64,000 nucleotides of DNA from Streptomyces sp. SJL17-4 (GCF_036826855.1 NZ_CP104578.1:6878501-6942500), one strand, 5' to 3'; numbered from the stretch's first letter, positions 7,507 through 16,479 are shown. Numbers and translations are program-made. The notes: generated by a model from the sequence alone, not told the origin.

Positions 7507-10500
7507 ATGGCCTCGTTGCCGACCCCTTCCGCAGACAGCCGGAACCGCGCCGCAGCCCTCCGCGAAGCACTCGCCAGCCGAGTCGTCGTCGCCGACGGCG
7601 CCATGGGCACCATGCTCCAGGCACAGGACCCCACCCTCGAGGACTTCCAGAACCTCGAAGGCTGCAACGAGATCCTGAACGTCACCCGGCCGGACATCGT
7701 CCGCTCGGTGCACCGCGAGTACTTCGAGGCCGGCGTCGACTGCGTCGAGACCAACACCTTCGGATCCAACCATTCGGCGGCGGGCGAGTACGACATCGCC
7801 GACCGGATCTTCGAGCTGTCCGAGGCCGGCGCCCGGATCGCCCGCGAGGTCGCCGACGAGTTCGGCGCCCAGGACGGCCGCCAGCGCTGGGTGCTCGGCT
7901 CGATCGGCCCCGGCACCAAGCTGCCGTCGCTCGGCCACATCGGGTACGGCGTCCTGCGCGACGGCTACCAGCAGAACGCCGAGGGCCTGCTCGCCGGCGG
8001 CGCCGACGCCCTGATCGTCGAGACCACCCAGGACCTGCTGCAGACCAAGGCGAGCCTCATCGGCGCCCGCCGCGCCATGGAAGCCTTCGGGCTCGACGTA
8101 CCCCTGATCTGTTCGCTCGCCTTCGAGACCACCGGCGTCATGCTGCTCGGCTCCGAGATCGGCGCGGCGCTGACCGCCCTGGAGCCCCTCGGCATCGACC
8201 TGATCGGCCTGAACTGCTCCACCGGCCCGGCCGAGATGAGCGAGCACCTGCGCTACCTCGCCCGCCACTCCCGTACGCCGCTCATGTGCATGCCCAACGC
8301 CGGCCTGCCCATCCTGACCAAGGACGGCGCCTACTTCCCGCTCACGGCGCCCGAGATGGCCGACGCGCAGGAGAACTTCGTCCGCGACTACGGCCTCTCG
8401 CTGGTCGGCGGCTGCTGCGGCTCGACCCCCGAGCACCTGCGCCAGGTCGTCGAGCGCGTCCGGGACCTCACCCCCGCCGTGCGCGAGCCGAATCCCGAGC
8501 CCGGCGCCGCCTCGCTCTACCAGACCGTGCCGTTCCGGCAGGACACCGCGTACATGGCGATCGGCGAGCGCACCAACGCCAACGGCTCGAAGAAGTTCCG
8601 CGAGGCCATGCTGGAGGCCCGCTGGGACGACTGCGTCGAGATGGCCCGCGACCAGATCCGCGAGGGCGCGCACATGCTCGACCTCTGCGTCGACTACGTG
8701 GGCCGCGACGGCGTCGCCGACATGCAGGAGCTCGCCGGCCGCTTCGCCACCGCCTCCACCCTGCCGATCGTCCTCGACTCCACCGAGGTGAACGTCCTGC
8801 AGGCCGGTCTGGAGAAGCTCGGCGGCCGGGCCGTCATCAACTCCGTCAACTACGAGGACGGCGACGGCCCCGAGTCCCGCTTCGCCAAGGTCACCCGGCT
8901 GGCCCAGGAGCACGGCGCCGCGCTCATCGCCCTCACCATCGACGAGGAGGGCCAGGCCCGTACGCCCGAGCACAAGGTCGCCATCGCCGAGCGGCTCATC
9001 GAGGACCTCACCGGCAACTGGGGCATCCACGAGTCCGACATCCTCATCGACACCCTGACCTTCACCATCTGCACCGGTCAGGAGGAGTCGCGCAAGGACG
9101 GCATCGCCACGATCGAGGCGATCCGCGAGCTGAAGCGCCGCCACCCGGACGTCCAGACGACCCTGGGTCTGTCCAACATCTCGTTCGGCCTGAACCCGGC
9201 CGCGCGGATCCTCCTCAACTCGGTCTTCCTCGACGAGTGCGTCAAGGCCGGCCTCGACTCGGCGATCGTCCACGCCTCGAAGATCCTGCCGATCGCCCGC
9301 TTCGACGACGAGCAGGTCACCACCGCGCTCGACCTGATCTACGACCGGCGCGCCGAGGGCTATGACCCGCTGCAGAAGCTGATGGCCCTCTTCGAGGGCG
9401 TCAACACCAAGTCGCTGAAGGCCGGCAAGACCGAGGAGCTCCTCGCGCTGCCGCTCGACGAGCGGCTCAAGCGCCGGATCGTCGACGGCGAGAAGAACGG
9501 CCTGGAGGCCGACCTCGACGAGGCCCTGACGATCCGCCCGGCCCTGGAGATCGTCAACGAGATCCTGCTCGACGGCATGAAGACGGTGGGCGAGCTGTTC
9601 GGCTCGGGCCAGATGCAGCTGCCGTTCGTCCTCCAGTCCGCCGAGGTCATGAAGACCGCGGTGGCGTACCTCGAACCCCACATGGAGAAGACGGACGCCG
9701 ACGGCAAGGGCACGATCGTCCTCGCCACCGTCCGCGGCGACGTCCACGACATCGGCAAGAACCTCGTCGACATCATCCTCTCCAACAACGGCTACAACGT
9801 CGTCAACATCGGCATCAAGCAGCCGGTCTCCGCGATCCTGGAGGCGGCGGAGCAGCACCGGGCCGACGTCATCGGCATGTCCGGCCTCCTCGTGAAGTCC
9901 ACCGTGATCATGAAGGAGAACCTGGAGGAGCTGAACCAGCGCGAGCTGGCCGCCACGTACCCCGTGATCCTCGGCGGCGCCGCCCTCACCAGGGCGTACG
10001 TCGAACAGGACCTGCACGAGATCTACCAGGGCGAGGTCCGCTACGCCCGCGACGCCTTCGAGGGCCTGCGCCTCATGGACGCCCTCGTCGCCGTCAAGCG
10101 CGGCGTCCCCGGCGCCACGCTCCCCGAACTCAAGCAGCGCCGCGTCGCCAAGCGGGACACCCCGGTCCAGGTGGAGGAGGCGGACGAGCCGGGCGGCCGT
10201 TCCGACGTCTCCGTCGACAACCCCGTCCCCACCCCGCCGTTCTGGGGCACCCGCGTCGTCAAGGGCATCCCGCTCAAGGACTACGCCTCCTGGCTCGACG
10301 AGGGCGCCCTCTTCAAGGGCCAGTGGGGCCTCAAGCAGGCCCGCGTCGGCGGCGCCACGTACGAGGAGCTCGTCGAGAGCGAGGGCCGGCCGCGGCTGCG
10401 CGGCCTCCTGGAGCGGCTGCACACCGAGAACCTCCTCGAAGCGGCCGTGGTCTACGGATACTTCCCGTGCGTCTCCAAGGGCGACGACCTGATCATCCTG

Positions 10501-11016
10501 GACGAGGGGGGCAACGAGCGGACCCGCTTCACCTTCCCGCGCCAGCGCCGCGGCCGCCGCCTCTGCCTCGCGGACTTCTTCCGCCCGGAGGAGTCCGGCG
10601 AGACCGACGTGGTCGGCCTGCAGGTCGTCACCGTCGGCTCGAAGATCGGCGAGGCCACCGCCAAGCTGTTCGAGTCCGACTCGTACCGCGAGTACCTGGA
10701 GCTGCACGGCCTCTCGGTCCAGCTGGCCGAGGCCATGGCCGAGTACTGGCACGCCCGCGTCCGCGCCGAGCTCGGCTTCGGCGGCGAGGACCCGGACGCG
10801 GTCGAGGACATGTTCGACCTCAAGTACCGCGGCGCGCGCTTCTCGCTCGGCTACGGTGCCTGCCCCGACCTGGAGGACCGCGCGAAGATCGCGGAGCTGC
10901 TGCGTCCGGAGCGGATCGGCGTACACCTCTCCGAGGAGTTCCAGCTCCACCCCGAGCAGTCCACCGACGCCATCGTGATCCATCACCCCGAGGCGAAGTA
11001 CTTCAACGCTCGGTGA
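7507..11016 (+). CDS. metH: Cobalamin-dependent methionine synthase
   Basis: It transfers a methyl group from methyltetrahydrofolate to homocysteine through methylcobalamin. The 1169-residue protein holds all four modules in order. The homocysteine domain has Zn ligands in GLNCSTGP (~residue 236) and GGCCGSTP (~302). The pterin domain contains AIGERTNANGSKKF (~355). The B12 domain has the DVHDIGKN cobalt-ligand motif (~745). The C-terminal SAM-reactivation domain ends in HPEAKYFNAR. The ATG follows GGGAG. It is divergent from gylR, with 243 bp between them. I looked for a B12 or SAM/SAH riboswitch there and saw none that I could support. Confidence 0.97.
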   Translation: MASLPTPSADSRNRAAALREALASRVVVADGAMGTMLQAQDPTLEDFQNLEGCNEILNVTRPDIVRSVHREYFEAGVDCVETNTFGSNHSAAGEYDIADRIFELSEAGARIAREVADEFGAQDGRQRWVLGSIGPGTKLPSLGHIGYGVLRDGYQQNAEGLLAGGADALIVETTQDLLQTKASLIGARRAMEAFGLDVPLICSLAFETTGVMLLGSEIGAALTALEPLGIDLIGLNCSTGPAEMSEHLRYLARHSRTPLMCMPNAGLPILTKDGAYFPLTAPEMADAQENFVRDYGLSLVGGCCGSTPEHLRQVVERVRDLTPAVREPNPEPGAASLYQTVPFRQDTAYMAIGERTNANGSKKFREAMLEARWDDCVEMARDQIREGAHMLDLCVDYVGRDGVADMQELAGRFATASTLPIVLDSTEVNVLQAGLEKLGGRAVINSVNYEDGDGPESRFAKVTRLAQEHGAALIALTIDEEGQARTPEHKVAIAERLIEDLTGNWGIHESDILIDTLTFTICTGQEESRKDGIATIEAIRELKRRHPDVQTTLGLSNISFGLNPAARILLNSVFLDECVKAGLDSAIVHASKILPIARFDDEQVTTALDLIYDRRAEGYDPLQKLMALFEGVNTKSLKAGKTEELLALPLDERLKRRIVDGEKNGLEADLDEALTIRPALEIVNEILLDGMKTVGELFGSGQMQLPFVLQSAEVMKTAVAYLEPHMEKTDADGKGTIVLATVRGDVHDIGKNLVDIILSNNGYNVVNIGIKQPVSAILEAAEQHRADVIGMSGLLVKSTVIMKENLEELNQRELAATYPVILGGAALTRAYVEQDLHEIYQGEVRYARDAFEGLRLMDALVAVKRGVPGATLPELKQRRVAKRDTPVQVEEADEPGGRSDVSVDNPVPTPPFWGTRVVKGIPLKDYASWLDEGALFKGQWGLKQARVGGATYEELVESEGRPRLRGLLERLHTENLLEAAVVYGYFPCVSKGDDLIILDEGGNERTRFTFPRQRRGRRLCLADFFRPEESGETDVVGLQVVTVGSKIGEATAKLFESDSYREYLELHGLSVQLAEAMAEYWHARVRAELGFGGEDPDAVEDMFDLKYRGARFSLGYGACPDLEDRAKIAELLRPERIGVHLSEEFQLHPEQSTDAIVIHHPEAKYFNAR

Positions 11017-11023
11017 CCGAGCG

Positions 11024-11050
11024 GTCCCCCCGGACGCCGTCCGGGGGGAC
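11024..11050 (+). terminator. metH terminator
   Basis: GTCCCCCCGGAC (11024-11035) and GTCCGGGGGGAC (11039-11050) form a perfect 12-bp stem with a 3-nt loop, eight bases after the metH stop codon. Confidence 0.75.
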
Positions 11051-11109
11051 CCCCACGGCAAATCCACGCCGTTTCGGTGATCCGGACGTACACTTGTCGG
11101 TCCAGTGCA

Positions 11110-11147
11110 GGCCGGTCATCCTCCCCGTACCGGGGAGGGGGCCGGCC
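11110..11147 (+). other. Hairpin in the leader before the HAD gene
   Basis: CCTCCCCG and CGGGGAGG (11120-11138) form a stem that is extended by flanking GGCCGG (11110) and CCGGCC (11142). It lies 29 bp before the start codon of the HAD hydrolase and is followed by TTCTCGT. It could be a second terminator or a leader structure; the sequence does not decide. Confidence 0.35.
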
Positions 11148-11175
11148 TTCTCGTCCCTCCATGGAGGTGTGCCGG

Positions 11176-11874
11176 ATGACCAGTACGGTCCCCGCGTCCC
11201 TGATCCGTACGAACGGAAGCTCCGCCCTGCAGGCGGTCTTCCTCGACATGGACGGGACCCTCGTCGACACGGAGGGCTTCTGGTGGGACGCGGAGGTCGA
11301 GGTCTTCGCCGACCTCGGACACCGGCTGGACGAGGCCTGGCGCGACGTCGTCGTCGGAGGCCCGATGACGCGCAGCGCGGGCTACCTCATCGAGTCCACC
11401 GGCGCCGACATCACCCTGCCCGAGCTGACCGTCCTGCTCAACGAGAAGTTCGAGCAGCGCATCGCGCGCGGCGTGCCCCTCATGCCCGGCGCCGAGCGGC
11501 TCCTGGCCGAACTGGCCCGGCACTCCATCCCGACCGCGCTGGTCTCCGCCTCGCACCGGCGGATCATCGACAAGGTGCTCCACTCGCTCGGCCGCGACCG
11601 CTTCAGCCTCACCGTCGCCGGCGACGAGGTCGTACGGACCAAGCCGCACCCCGAGCCGTATCTGGCGGCCGCCCGCGGCGTCGGGGCCGACCCCGCGCTG
11701 TGCGCCGTCGTGGAGGACACGGCGACCGGCGTGGCGGCCGCCGAGGCGGCCGGCTGCCGGGTCGTCGCGGTGCCCTCGGTCGCGCCGATCGCGGCCTCCC
11801 CGGGCCGGGTCGTCGTCCGCTCCCTCGAAGAGGTCGACGTGCCCTTCCTCCGCACGTTGATCACCGGAATCTGA
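11176..11874 (+). CDS. HAD family sugar-phosphatase-like hydrolase
   Basis: A 232-residue haloacid dehalogenase-like phosphatase of the beta-phosphoglucomutase/CbbY type. Motif I is FLDMDGTLVDTEGFW (nucleophile Asp, residues ~20-34), motif II is ALVSASHRR, motif III includes the Lys in KPHPEPY, and motif IV is AVVEDTATGV. The second Asp of motif I is followed by Gly-Thr, as in phosphatases. The start codon at 11176 is chosen because GGAGGTG lies at 11163-11169; the ATG at 11161 would have no site. The substrate cannot be predicted. An 11-bp duplication copies its stop codon (see repeat at 11870). Confidence 0.85.
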   Translation: MTSTVPASLIRTNGSSALQAVFLDMDGTLVDTEGFWWDAEVEVFADLGHRLDEAWRDVVVGGPMTRSAGYLIESTGADITLPELTVLLNEKFEQRIARGVPLMPGAERLLAELARHSIPTALVSASHRRIIDKVLHSLGRDRFSLTVAGDEVVRTKPHPEPYLAAARGVGADPALCAVVEDTATGVAAAEAAGCRVVAVPSVAPIAASPGRVVVRSLEEVDVPFLRTLITGI

Positions 11875-11891
11875 GCTTTATCTGAGCTTTC
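11870..11891 (+). repeat. 11-bp tandem duplication containing the HAD stop codon
   Basis: TCTGAGCTTTA (11870-11880) is followed directly by TCTGAGCTTTC (11881-11891). The first copy carries the TGA stop (11872-11874) and the second carries a silent copy of it. Confidence 0.8.
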
Positions 11892-11917
11892 CCGGGCGGA
11901 ATGCGATTTCGCCCGGG
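11891..11917 (+). terminator. Terminator after the HAD gene
   Basis: CCCGGGCG (11891-11898) pairs with CGCCCGGG (11910-11917) across an 11-nt loop. It sits 16 bp after the stop codon. Confidence 0.55.
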
Positions 11918-12033
11918 GGTTACCCCGGGGATCACTTCCGGGATCCCCTCCGGGCGGCAGCTCGCGGACACCTCGGGTGCACCCAGGGACCGCCCCGGGA
12001 AAACGATCAGGCCATTCACCGAAAAGGCCCCTC

Positions 12034-12049
12034 CGTGACCTTGGTCACG
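12034..12049. promoter_or_regulatory. CRP-like binding site
   Basis: CGTGACCTTGGTCACG is a perfect 16-bp palindrome. It fits the Streptomyces Crp pattern GTG(N6)GNCAC and also the GTGA-N6-TCAC core of E. coli CRP. It lies 372 bp before the peptide-binding protein gene, so its target may be a distant upstream promoter for that gene. Binding is inferred. Confidence 0.5.
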
Positions 12050-12420
12050 CAGAGTGCCGGACGGTGGGTGGCCTTCGTGCGTTCCATGCCCGATTGGTGG
12101 GTGTTTCGGCGTCCCCATGTGTCCCGATTCGATGGCCACCGTCCGCATCATCCGTCGCATGACTATCGAGGCCCCCGCATTCATGATCACTGTGCGATTA
12201 CTCCCGGCGCCGCCCGTGGTCAGGCAATAGCGACGCCGCCCACTAATCTTTCGCGAGTACTTCGCCGCATAACCCGCGTGCACCGGCACACACCCAAGTC
12301 GCCGTGAACACAGGACCGATCGCAACACCCGGCCCGATCGCTCCCGCCCAGACCGGGCGGCCGGCGGCGGAGTTCCACTGACCGCTGTATCCCAGTGCCG
12401 GATGAGGAGATCTGTCCCTG

Positions 12421-14010
12421 ATGAACCGCAAGACCCTGGTGCTGCCGGCCGTGGCCGGACTGCTCGCCCCCCTGCTCGTCGCCTGCGGCGGCGCGGACGA
12501 AGGCGGAGCGATCGTCGTCGGCACCACGGACCAGTTCATCGCCACCGCGGACGCCCCCGCGCCGCTCGACCCCGCCTTCGCCTACGACACCGGCGCGTGG
12601 AACATCCTGCGGCAGACCGTGCAGACCCTGATGCACGTGCCCCGGGACAGCGGCGAGCCCGTCCCCGAAGCCGCCCAGAACTGCGGATTCTCCGACAAGG
12701 CCAGCGAGAGCTACCGCTGCAAGCTCCGGGCCGGCCTCACCTTCGCCGACGGCACCCCGATCACCGCCGAGGACGTCAAGTTCTCCATCGAGCGCGTGCT
12801 GAAGATCAAGTCGGACAACGGCACCGCCGCCCTCCTCTCGAACATCGACACCATCGAGACCAAGGGCACCGACGAGGTCGTCTTCCACCTGAAGACGCCC
12901 GACGCCACCTTCCCGTACAAGCTCTCCACCCCGGTCGCGGGCATCCTCAGCAAGGACAAGTACGAGGCCGGAAAGCTCCGCGACGGCTTCGACGTCGACG
13001 GCTCGGGCCCGTACACCATGAAGGTCGAGCTCGACGGCGACAGGGCCACCCGCTTCGTCTTCACCAAGAACCCGTCCTACAAGGGCGACATCACCCTGCG
13101 CAACGACAAGGTCGAGCTGCGCCCCTACGCCGACGCGAGCACCATGGGCCGGGCCCTGGAGAGCGACGACATCGACATGATGGCCCGCTCCCTGTCCCGG
13201 CAGCAGATCAAGGACCTCACCGAGACGCCCAAGGACGGCATCGAGGTCATCGAGGTCCCCGGCCTCGAGATCCGCTACCTCGGCTTCAACACCAAGGCCC
13301 CCGCCGTCCAGGAGAAGGCCGTCCGCCAGGCCATGGCCGCCGTCGTCGACCGCGGCGCCCTCGTCAACCGGGTCTACGGCACCACCGCCGAGCCGCTGTA
13401 CTCGCTGATCCCCTCCAGCATCACCGGCCACGCCACCCCCTTCTTCGACACGTACGGCGAGCCCGACCAGGCCCGCGCCGCCAAGCTCCTCGAGGACGCC
13501 GGCGTCAAGACCCCCGTCAAGCTCACCCTGAACTACACCACCGACCACTACGGCGCCGAGACCGCCGAGGAGTTCGAGGCGCTCAAGAAGCAGCTCGTCT
13601 CCAGCGAGCTCTTCGACGTCACCGTCCAGGGCGCCGAGTGGTCGACGTTCCGCACCGCCCAGAAGCGCGGCGACTACGCCGTCTACGGACTCGGCTGGTT
13701 CCCGGACTACCCGGACCCGGACAACTACATCGCGCCGTTCCTCGACAGCGACAACTTCCTCAACACCCCGTACGTGAACAAGGTCGTCCGCGACCAGCTC
13801 ATCCCGCGCTCGCGCCGCCAGGCCGACCGCACCGCCGCGAGCCCCGTCTTCAACCAGATCCAGAAGATCGTCGCCGAGGACGTACCCGTCCTGCCCCTGT
13901 GGCAGGGCAAGCAGTACGTCGCCGCGCGCGACGACCTCAACGGAGTCGAGTACGCCCTCAACACGTCCTCCGACCTCCTGCTCTGGGAACTGGGCCGCGG
14001 TACCGCATAA
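12421..14010 (+). CDS. ABC transporter peptide-binding lipoprotein (SBP family 5), copy 1
   Basis: A 529-residue extracytoplasmic solute-binding protein of the DppA/OppA type. The signal peptide ends in the lipobox LLVAC (Cys about residue 21), so the mature protein is lipid-anchored. The family 5 signature is seen in LRAGLTFADGTPITAEDVKFSIERVLKI and later in LGFNTKAPAVQEKAVRQAMAAVVDR (both longer motifs; key parts are FADGTPITAEDV and VRQAMAAVVDR). The C-terminus has VLPLWQGKQYVAARDD. The next gene is a clear paralogue. Neither permease nor ATPase genes are adjacent, so it must use a transporter encoded elsewhere or act as a sensor. Start ATG with GAGGAG upstream. Confidence 0.9.
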   Translation: MNRKTLVLPAVAGLLAPLLVACGGADEGGAIVVGTTDQFIATADAPAPLDPAFAYDTGAWNILRQTVQTLMHVPRDSGEPVPEAAQNCGFSDKASESYRCKLRAGLTFADGTPITAEDVKFSIERVLKIKSDNGTAALLSNIDTIETKGTDEVVFHLKTPDATFPYKLSTPVAGILSKDKYEAGKLRDGFDVDGSGPYTMKVELDGDRATRFVFTKNPSYKGDITLRNDKVELRPYADASTMGRALESDDIDMMARSLSRQQIKDLTETPKDGIEVIEVPGLEIRYLGFNTKAPAVQEKAVRQAMAAVVDRGALVNRVYGTTAEPLYSLIPSSITGHATPFFDTYGEPDQARAAKLLEDAGVKTPVKLTLNYTTDHYGAETAEEFEALKKQLVSSELFDVTVQGAEWSTFRTAQKRGDYAVYGLGWFPDYPDPDNYIAPFLDSDNFLNTPYVNKVVRDQLIPRSRRQADRTAASPVFNQIQKIVAEDVPVLPLWQGKQYVAARDDLNGVEYALNTSSDLLLWELGRGTA

Positions 14011-14087
14011 CCCCGTCGACTGGATCGGTTACACCGGCCGCGCACCCGCGCGCGGCCGGCCTGACAAGAGATCACGAGGCACGTTCT

Positions 14088-15668
14088 GTGAAGACGCACA
14101 ACAAGTGGCTGACGGCCCCCCTCGCCGCCGGTCTGGCCGCCGCCCTCCTCAGCGGCTGCGGCACCGAGCAGAGCGGCTCGGGCGACTCCGGCAACGGCAT
14201 ACGCGTCGGCATGTCCGACGAGATCGTCGCCACCGACCCGGCGGCCGGCTACGACCCCGGCTCCTGGCTGCTGTTCAACAACGTCTTCCAGTCCCTCCTG
14301 GCCTTCCCCAAGGGCGGCTCCGAGCCGGAGCCCGAGGCCGCCGACAAGTGCGGCTTCTCCTCCGGCAGCACGGTGTACAGCTGCACCCTGCGCGACGGCC
14401 TCACCTTCTCCAACGGCAACAAGCTCACCTCGAAGGACGTCAAGTTCTCCTTCGAGCGCGCCCTCAAGATCGCCGACCCCTCGGGTCCCGCGCCCCTGCT
14501 CGCCACCATCAAGAGCATCGAGACCCCGGACGAGAAGACCGTCGTCTTCCGCCTCAAGGTCCCCGACGCCACCTTCCCCAGCAAGATCGCCTCCGGCGCC
14601 GGCTCCATCGTCGACCACCGTGAGTACCCCGCCGACGCCCTGCGCACCGACGGCAAGGCCTCCGGCTCCGGCCCCTACAAGCTGGACTCCTTCAGCGCCA
14701 CCGAGGCCACCTTCTCCGCCAACCCCGGCTACAAGGGCACCGCACGGCCCCAGAACGACGCCGTCACCCTCAAGCTCTACGGCGGCGACCGCTCCGCCCT
14801 CTCCAAGGCATTCACCGACGGAGACATAGACGTCGCCTACCGAGGCCTCTCCGCCGAGGACATCGCGACCCTCGAGACCTCCGAGACCACGGACGACAAG
14901 GGCATCGAGGTCGTCCAGGGCAGCAGCGCCGAGGTCCAGCACCTCGTCTTCAACATGAAGGACCCGGTCGCCGGCAAGCTCGGCGTCCGCCAGGCCATCG
15001 CCCACCTCGTCGACCGCGAGGCCCTCGTCGAAGGCGTCTACAAGTCGACGGCCACGCCGCTGTACTCGATCGTCCCGGCCGGCATCGCCGGACACAACAC
15101 CGCCTTCTACGACACCTACGGTTCCCCCGACAAGGCGAAGGCGAAGAAGGCGCTTCGCGCCGCCGGCATCACCGACAAGGTGAAGCTCACCCTCTGGTCC
15201 ACGCCCAGCCGCTACGGCCCGTCCACCGACCAGGAGCTCAAGGCGATCGCCGAGCAGCTCAACGCCAGCGGCCTCTTCGACGCCGACGTCCAGTCGGTCG
15301 CCTACGACCAGTACGAGAAGGACATCGCGGCCGGCAAGTACGGCGTCTACGTCAAGGGCTGGGTCCCCGACTACCCCGACGCCGACAACTTCACCACCCC
15401 GTTCTTCGGCGAGGGCAACGTCCTCGGCAACCGCTACGAGAACGCCACCATCACCGGCAGCCTCCTCCCCAAGACGGCCGCCGCCCCGGACCGCGCCGCC
15501 ACCGCCGACGAGTACGGCAAGCTCCAGGACCTCGTCGCCGAGCAGCTGCCGCTCCTGCCGCTCTGGCAGGGCAAGCAGTACGCCGTCGCCCGCCAGGGCG
15601 TCACGGGCCTCGAATGGACCCTCGACGCCTCGACGGTCTTCCGCTTCTGGGAGATCCGCAAGGGCTGA
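14088..15668 (+). CDS. ABC transporter peptide-binding lipoprotein (SBP family 5), copy 2
   Basis: A 526-residue paralogue of the gene before it. The lipobox is LLSGC. The alignment with copy 1 is obvious by eye: EAADKCGFSSGS versus EAAQNCGFSDKA, LTFSNGNKLTSKDVKFSFERALKI versus its partner (compare DVKFSFERALKI and DVKFSIERVLKI), YSIVPAGIAGHNTAFYDTYG versus YSLIPSSITGHATPFFDTYG, and a shared PLWQGKQY near the end. Divergence is spread evenly, so the duplication is old. The GTG start follows CGAGGC. The genes are 77 bp apart and probably co-transcribed. A strong hairpin follows. Confidence 0.9.
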   Translation: MKTHNKWLTAPLAAGLAAALLSGCGTEQSGSGDSGNGIRVGMSDEIVATDPAAGYDPGSWLLFNNVFQSLLAFPKGGSEPEPEAADKCGFSSGSTVYSCTLRDGLTFSNGNKLTSKDVKFSFERALKIADPSGPAPLLATIKSIETPDEKTVVFRLKVPDATFPSKIASGAGSIVDHREYPADALRTDGKASGSGPYKLDSFSATEATFSANPGYKGTARPQNDAVTLKLYGGDRSALSKAFTDGDIDVAYRGLSAEDIATLETSETTDDKGIEVVQGSSAEVQHLVFNMKDPVAGKLGVRQAIAHLVDREALVEGVYKSTATPLYSIVPAGIAGHNTAFYDTYGSPDKAKAKKALRAAGITDKVKLTLWSTPSRYGPSTDQELKAIAEQLNASGLFDADVQSVAYDQYEKDIAAGKYGVYVKGWVPDYPDADNFTTPFFGEGNVLGNRYENATITGSLLPKTAAAPDRAATADEYGKLQDLVAEQLPLLPLWQGKQYAVARQGVTGLEWTLDASTVFRFWEIRKG

Positions 15669-15684
15669 CCCGACCCGGACACAC

Positions 15685-15725
15685 GGGAGGGGCCCGGCGC
15701 GCACCACGCGCACCGGGCCCCTCCC
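15685..15725. terminator. Bidirectional terminator after the second peptide-binding protein
   Basis: GGGAGGGGCCCGG (15685-15697) and CCGGGCCCCTCCC (15713-15725) make a perfect 13-bp stem. It lies between two convergent genes. Its right arm runs into the first unit of the 15-bp repeat array. Confidence 0.8.
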
Positions 15726-15795
15726 GTCGTATCTGCTCCGGTCGTACCCGCTCCCGCCGTACCCGGTGCCGAGGTATCCGCTCCCGTCGTACCCG
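15721..15795. repeat. Five tandem 15-bp units just after the response-regulator stop codon
   Basis: Units start at 15721, 15736, 15751, 15766 and 15781; the reference unit is CTCCCGTCGTACCCG, and the fourth is the most diverged. The array ends six bases before the stop codon of the minus-strand response regulator. Its period is a multiple of three: on the minus strand one frame reads Gly-Tyr-Asp-Gly-Ser repeats, but that frame is shifted relative to the regulator. Confidence 0.85.
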
Positions 15796-15801
15796 CGGGG
15801 G

Positions 15802-16479
15802 CTACTGCCCGTTGGCGCCCGGCCGCACCAGACCGCTCTCGTACGCGTACACCGCGGCCTGCACCCGGTCCCGCAGGCCCAGCTTCGTCAGTACGTGACC
15901 CACGTGCGTCTTCACCGTGGTCTCGCTGACGAACAGATCCGCCGCGATCTCCGCGTTCGACAGGCCCCGTGCCACCAGCTTCAGCACCTCGACCTCACGG
16001 TCCGTCAAGGTGTTCAGCGTGTCCGGCATCTGCTCCTCGCCCGTCGGCAGATGCGCCGAGTACTTGTCGAGCAGCCGGCGCGTGATCGACGGCGCCAGCA
16101 TCGCCTCACCGGCCGCCACCACCCGGATCGCCTGCACCAGCTCGATCGCCGGGGCGTCCTTCAGGAGGAAACCGCTCGCCCCCGCCCGCAGCGCCTCCAC
16201 CACGTACTCGTCGAGGTCGAAGGTCGTCAGCACCAGCACCTTCGCCGGACCGTCCCGGCCCGGACCCGTGATCTGCCGGGTCGCCTCCACCCCGTCCATC
16301 CGCGGCATCCGGATGTCCATCAGCACCACGTCCGGCTGCAGCGCCCGCACCTGATCCTGCGCCTGGAGACCGTCCCCGGCCTCACCCACCACCGCGATGT
16401 CCTGCTCCGCCTCCAGAATCATCCGGAAGCCGGTGCGCAGCAGCGGCTGATCGTCGACCAAGAGGACGCGGATCGTCAC
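15802..16479 (-). CDS. NarL/FixJ family response regulator
   Basis: A 225-residue regulator. The receiver domain spans ~1-120, with acidic pocket LVDDQPLLR, phospho-acceptor Asp in VVLMDIRMP and the conserved Lys in FLLKDA. The C-terminal LuxR-type helix-turn-helix is LTDREVEVLKLVARGLSNAEIA (recognisable core REVEVLKLVARG), followed by SETTVKTHV. The GTG start is preceded by AAGGAG. No sensor kinase lies on either side: the upstream gene is a nuclease and the downstream gene a convergent binding protein. It is an orphan within this window, and its target genes are unknown. Confidence 0.9.
   Translation of the reverse strand: MTIRVLLVDDQPLLRTGFRMILEAEQDIAVVGEAGDGLQAQDQVRALQPDVVLMDIRMPRMDGVEATRQITGPGRDGPAKVLVLTTFDLDEYVVEALRAGASGFLLKDAPAIELVQAIRVVAAGEAMLAPSITRRLLDKYSAHLPTGEEQMPDTLNTLTDREVEVLKLVARGLSNAEIAADLFVSETTVKTHVGHVLTKLGLRDRVQAAVYAYESGLVRPGANGQ

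Larger units (their letters stand above)
11875..12420. other. 546-bp intergenic region upstream of the peptide-binding lipoprotein pair
   Basis: No gene with a credible start, ribosome-binding site and codon bias is visible on either strand. The region is AT-richer than its surroundings between about 12060 and 12260, which fits a promoter zone. It holds the terminator hairpin at 11891 and a perfect CRP-like dyad at 12034-12049. A GAGGAG ribosome-binding site lies just before the start codon at 12421. Confidence 0.6.

Noticed and set aside
7501..11067. A frame of 1188 codons open on the minus strand opposite metH
   Set aside because: It mirrors metH codon bias; no domain or start signal fits, and metH has all catalytic motifs.
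11875..12420. Small genes (up to about 90 codons) in the gap before the peptide-binding proteins
   Set aside because: No credible ribosome-binding site, atypical codon use and overlap with hairpins and the CRP-like site.
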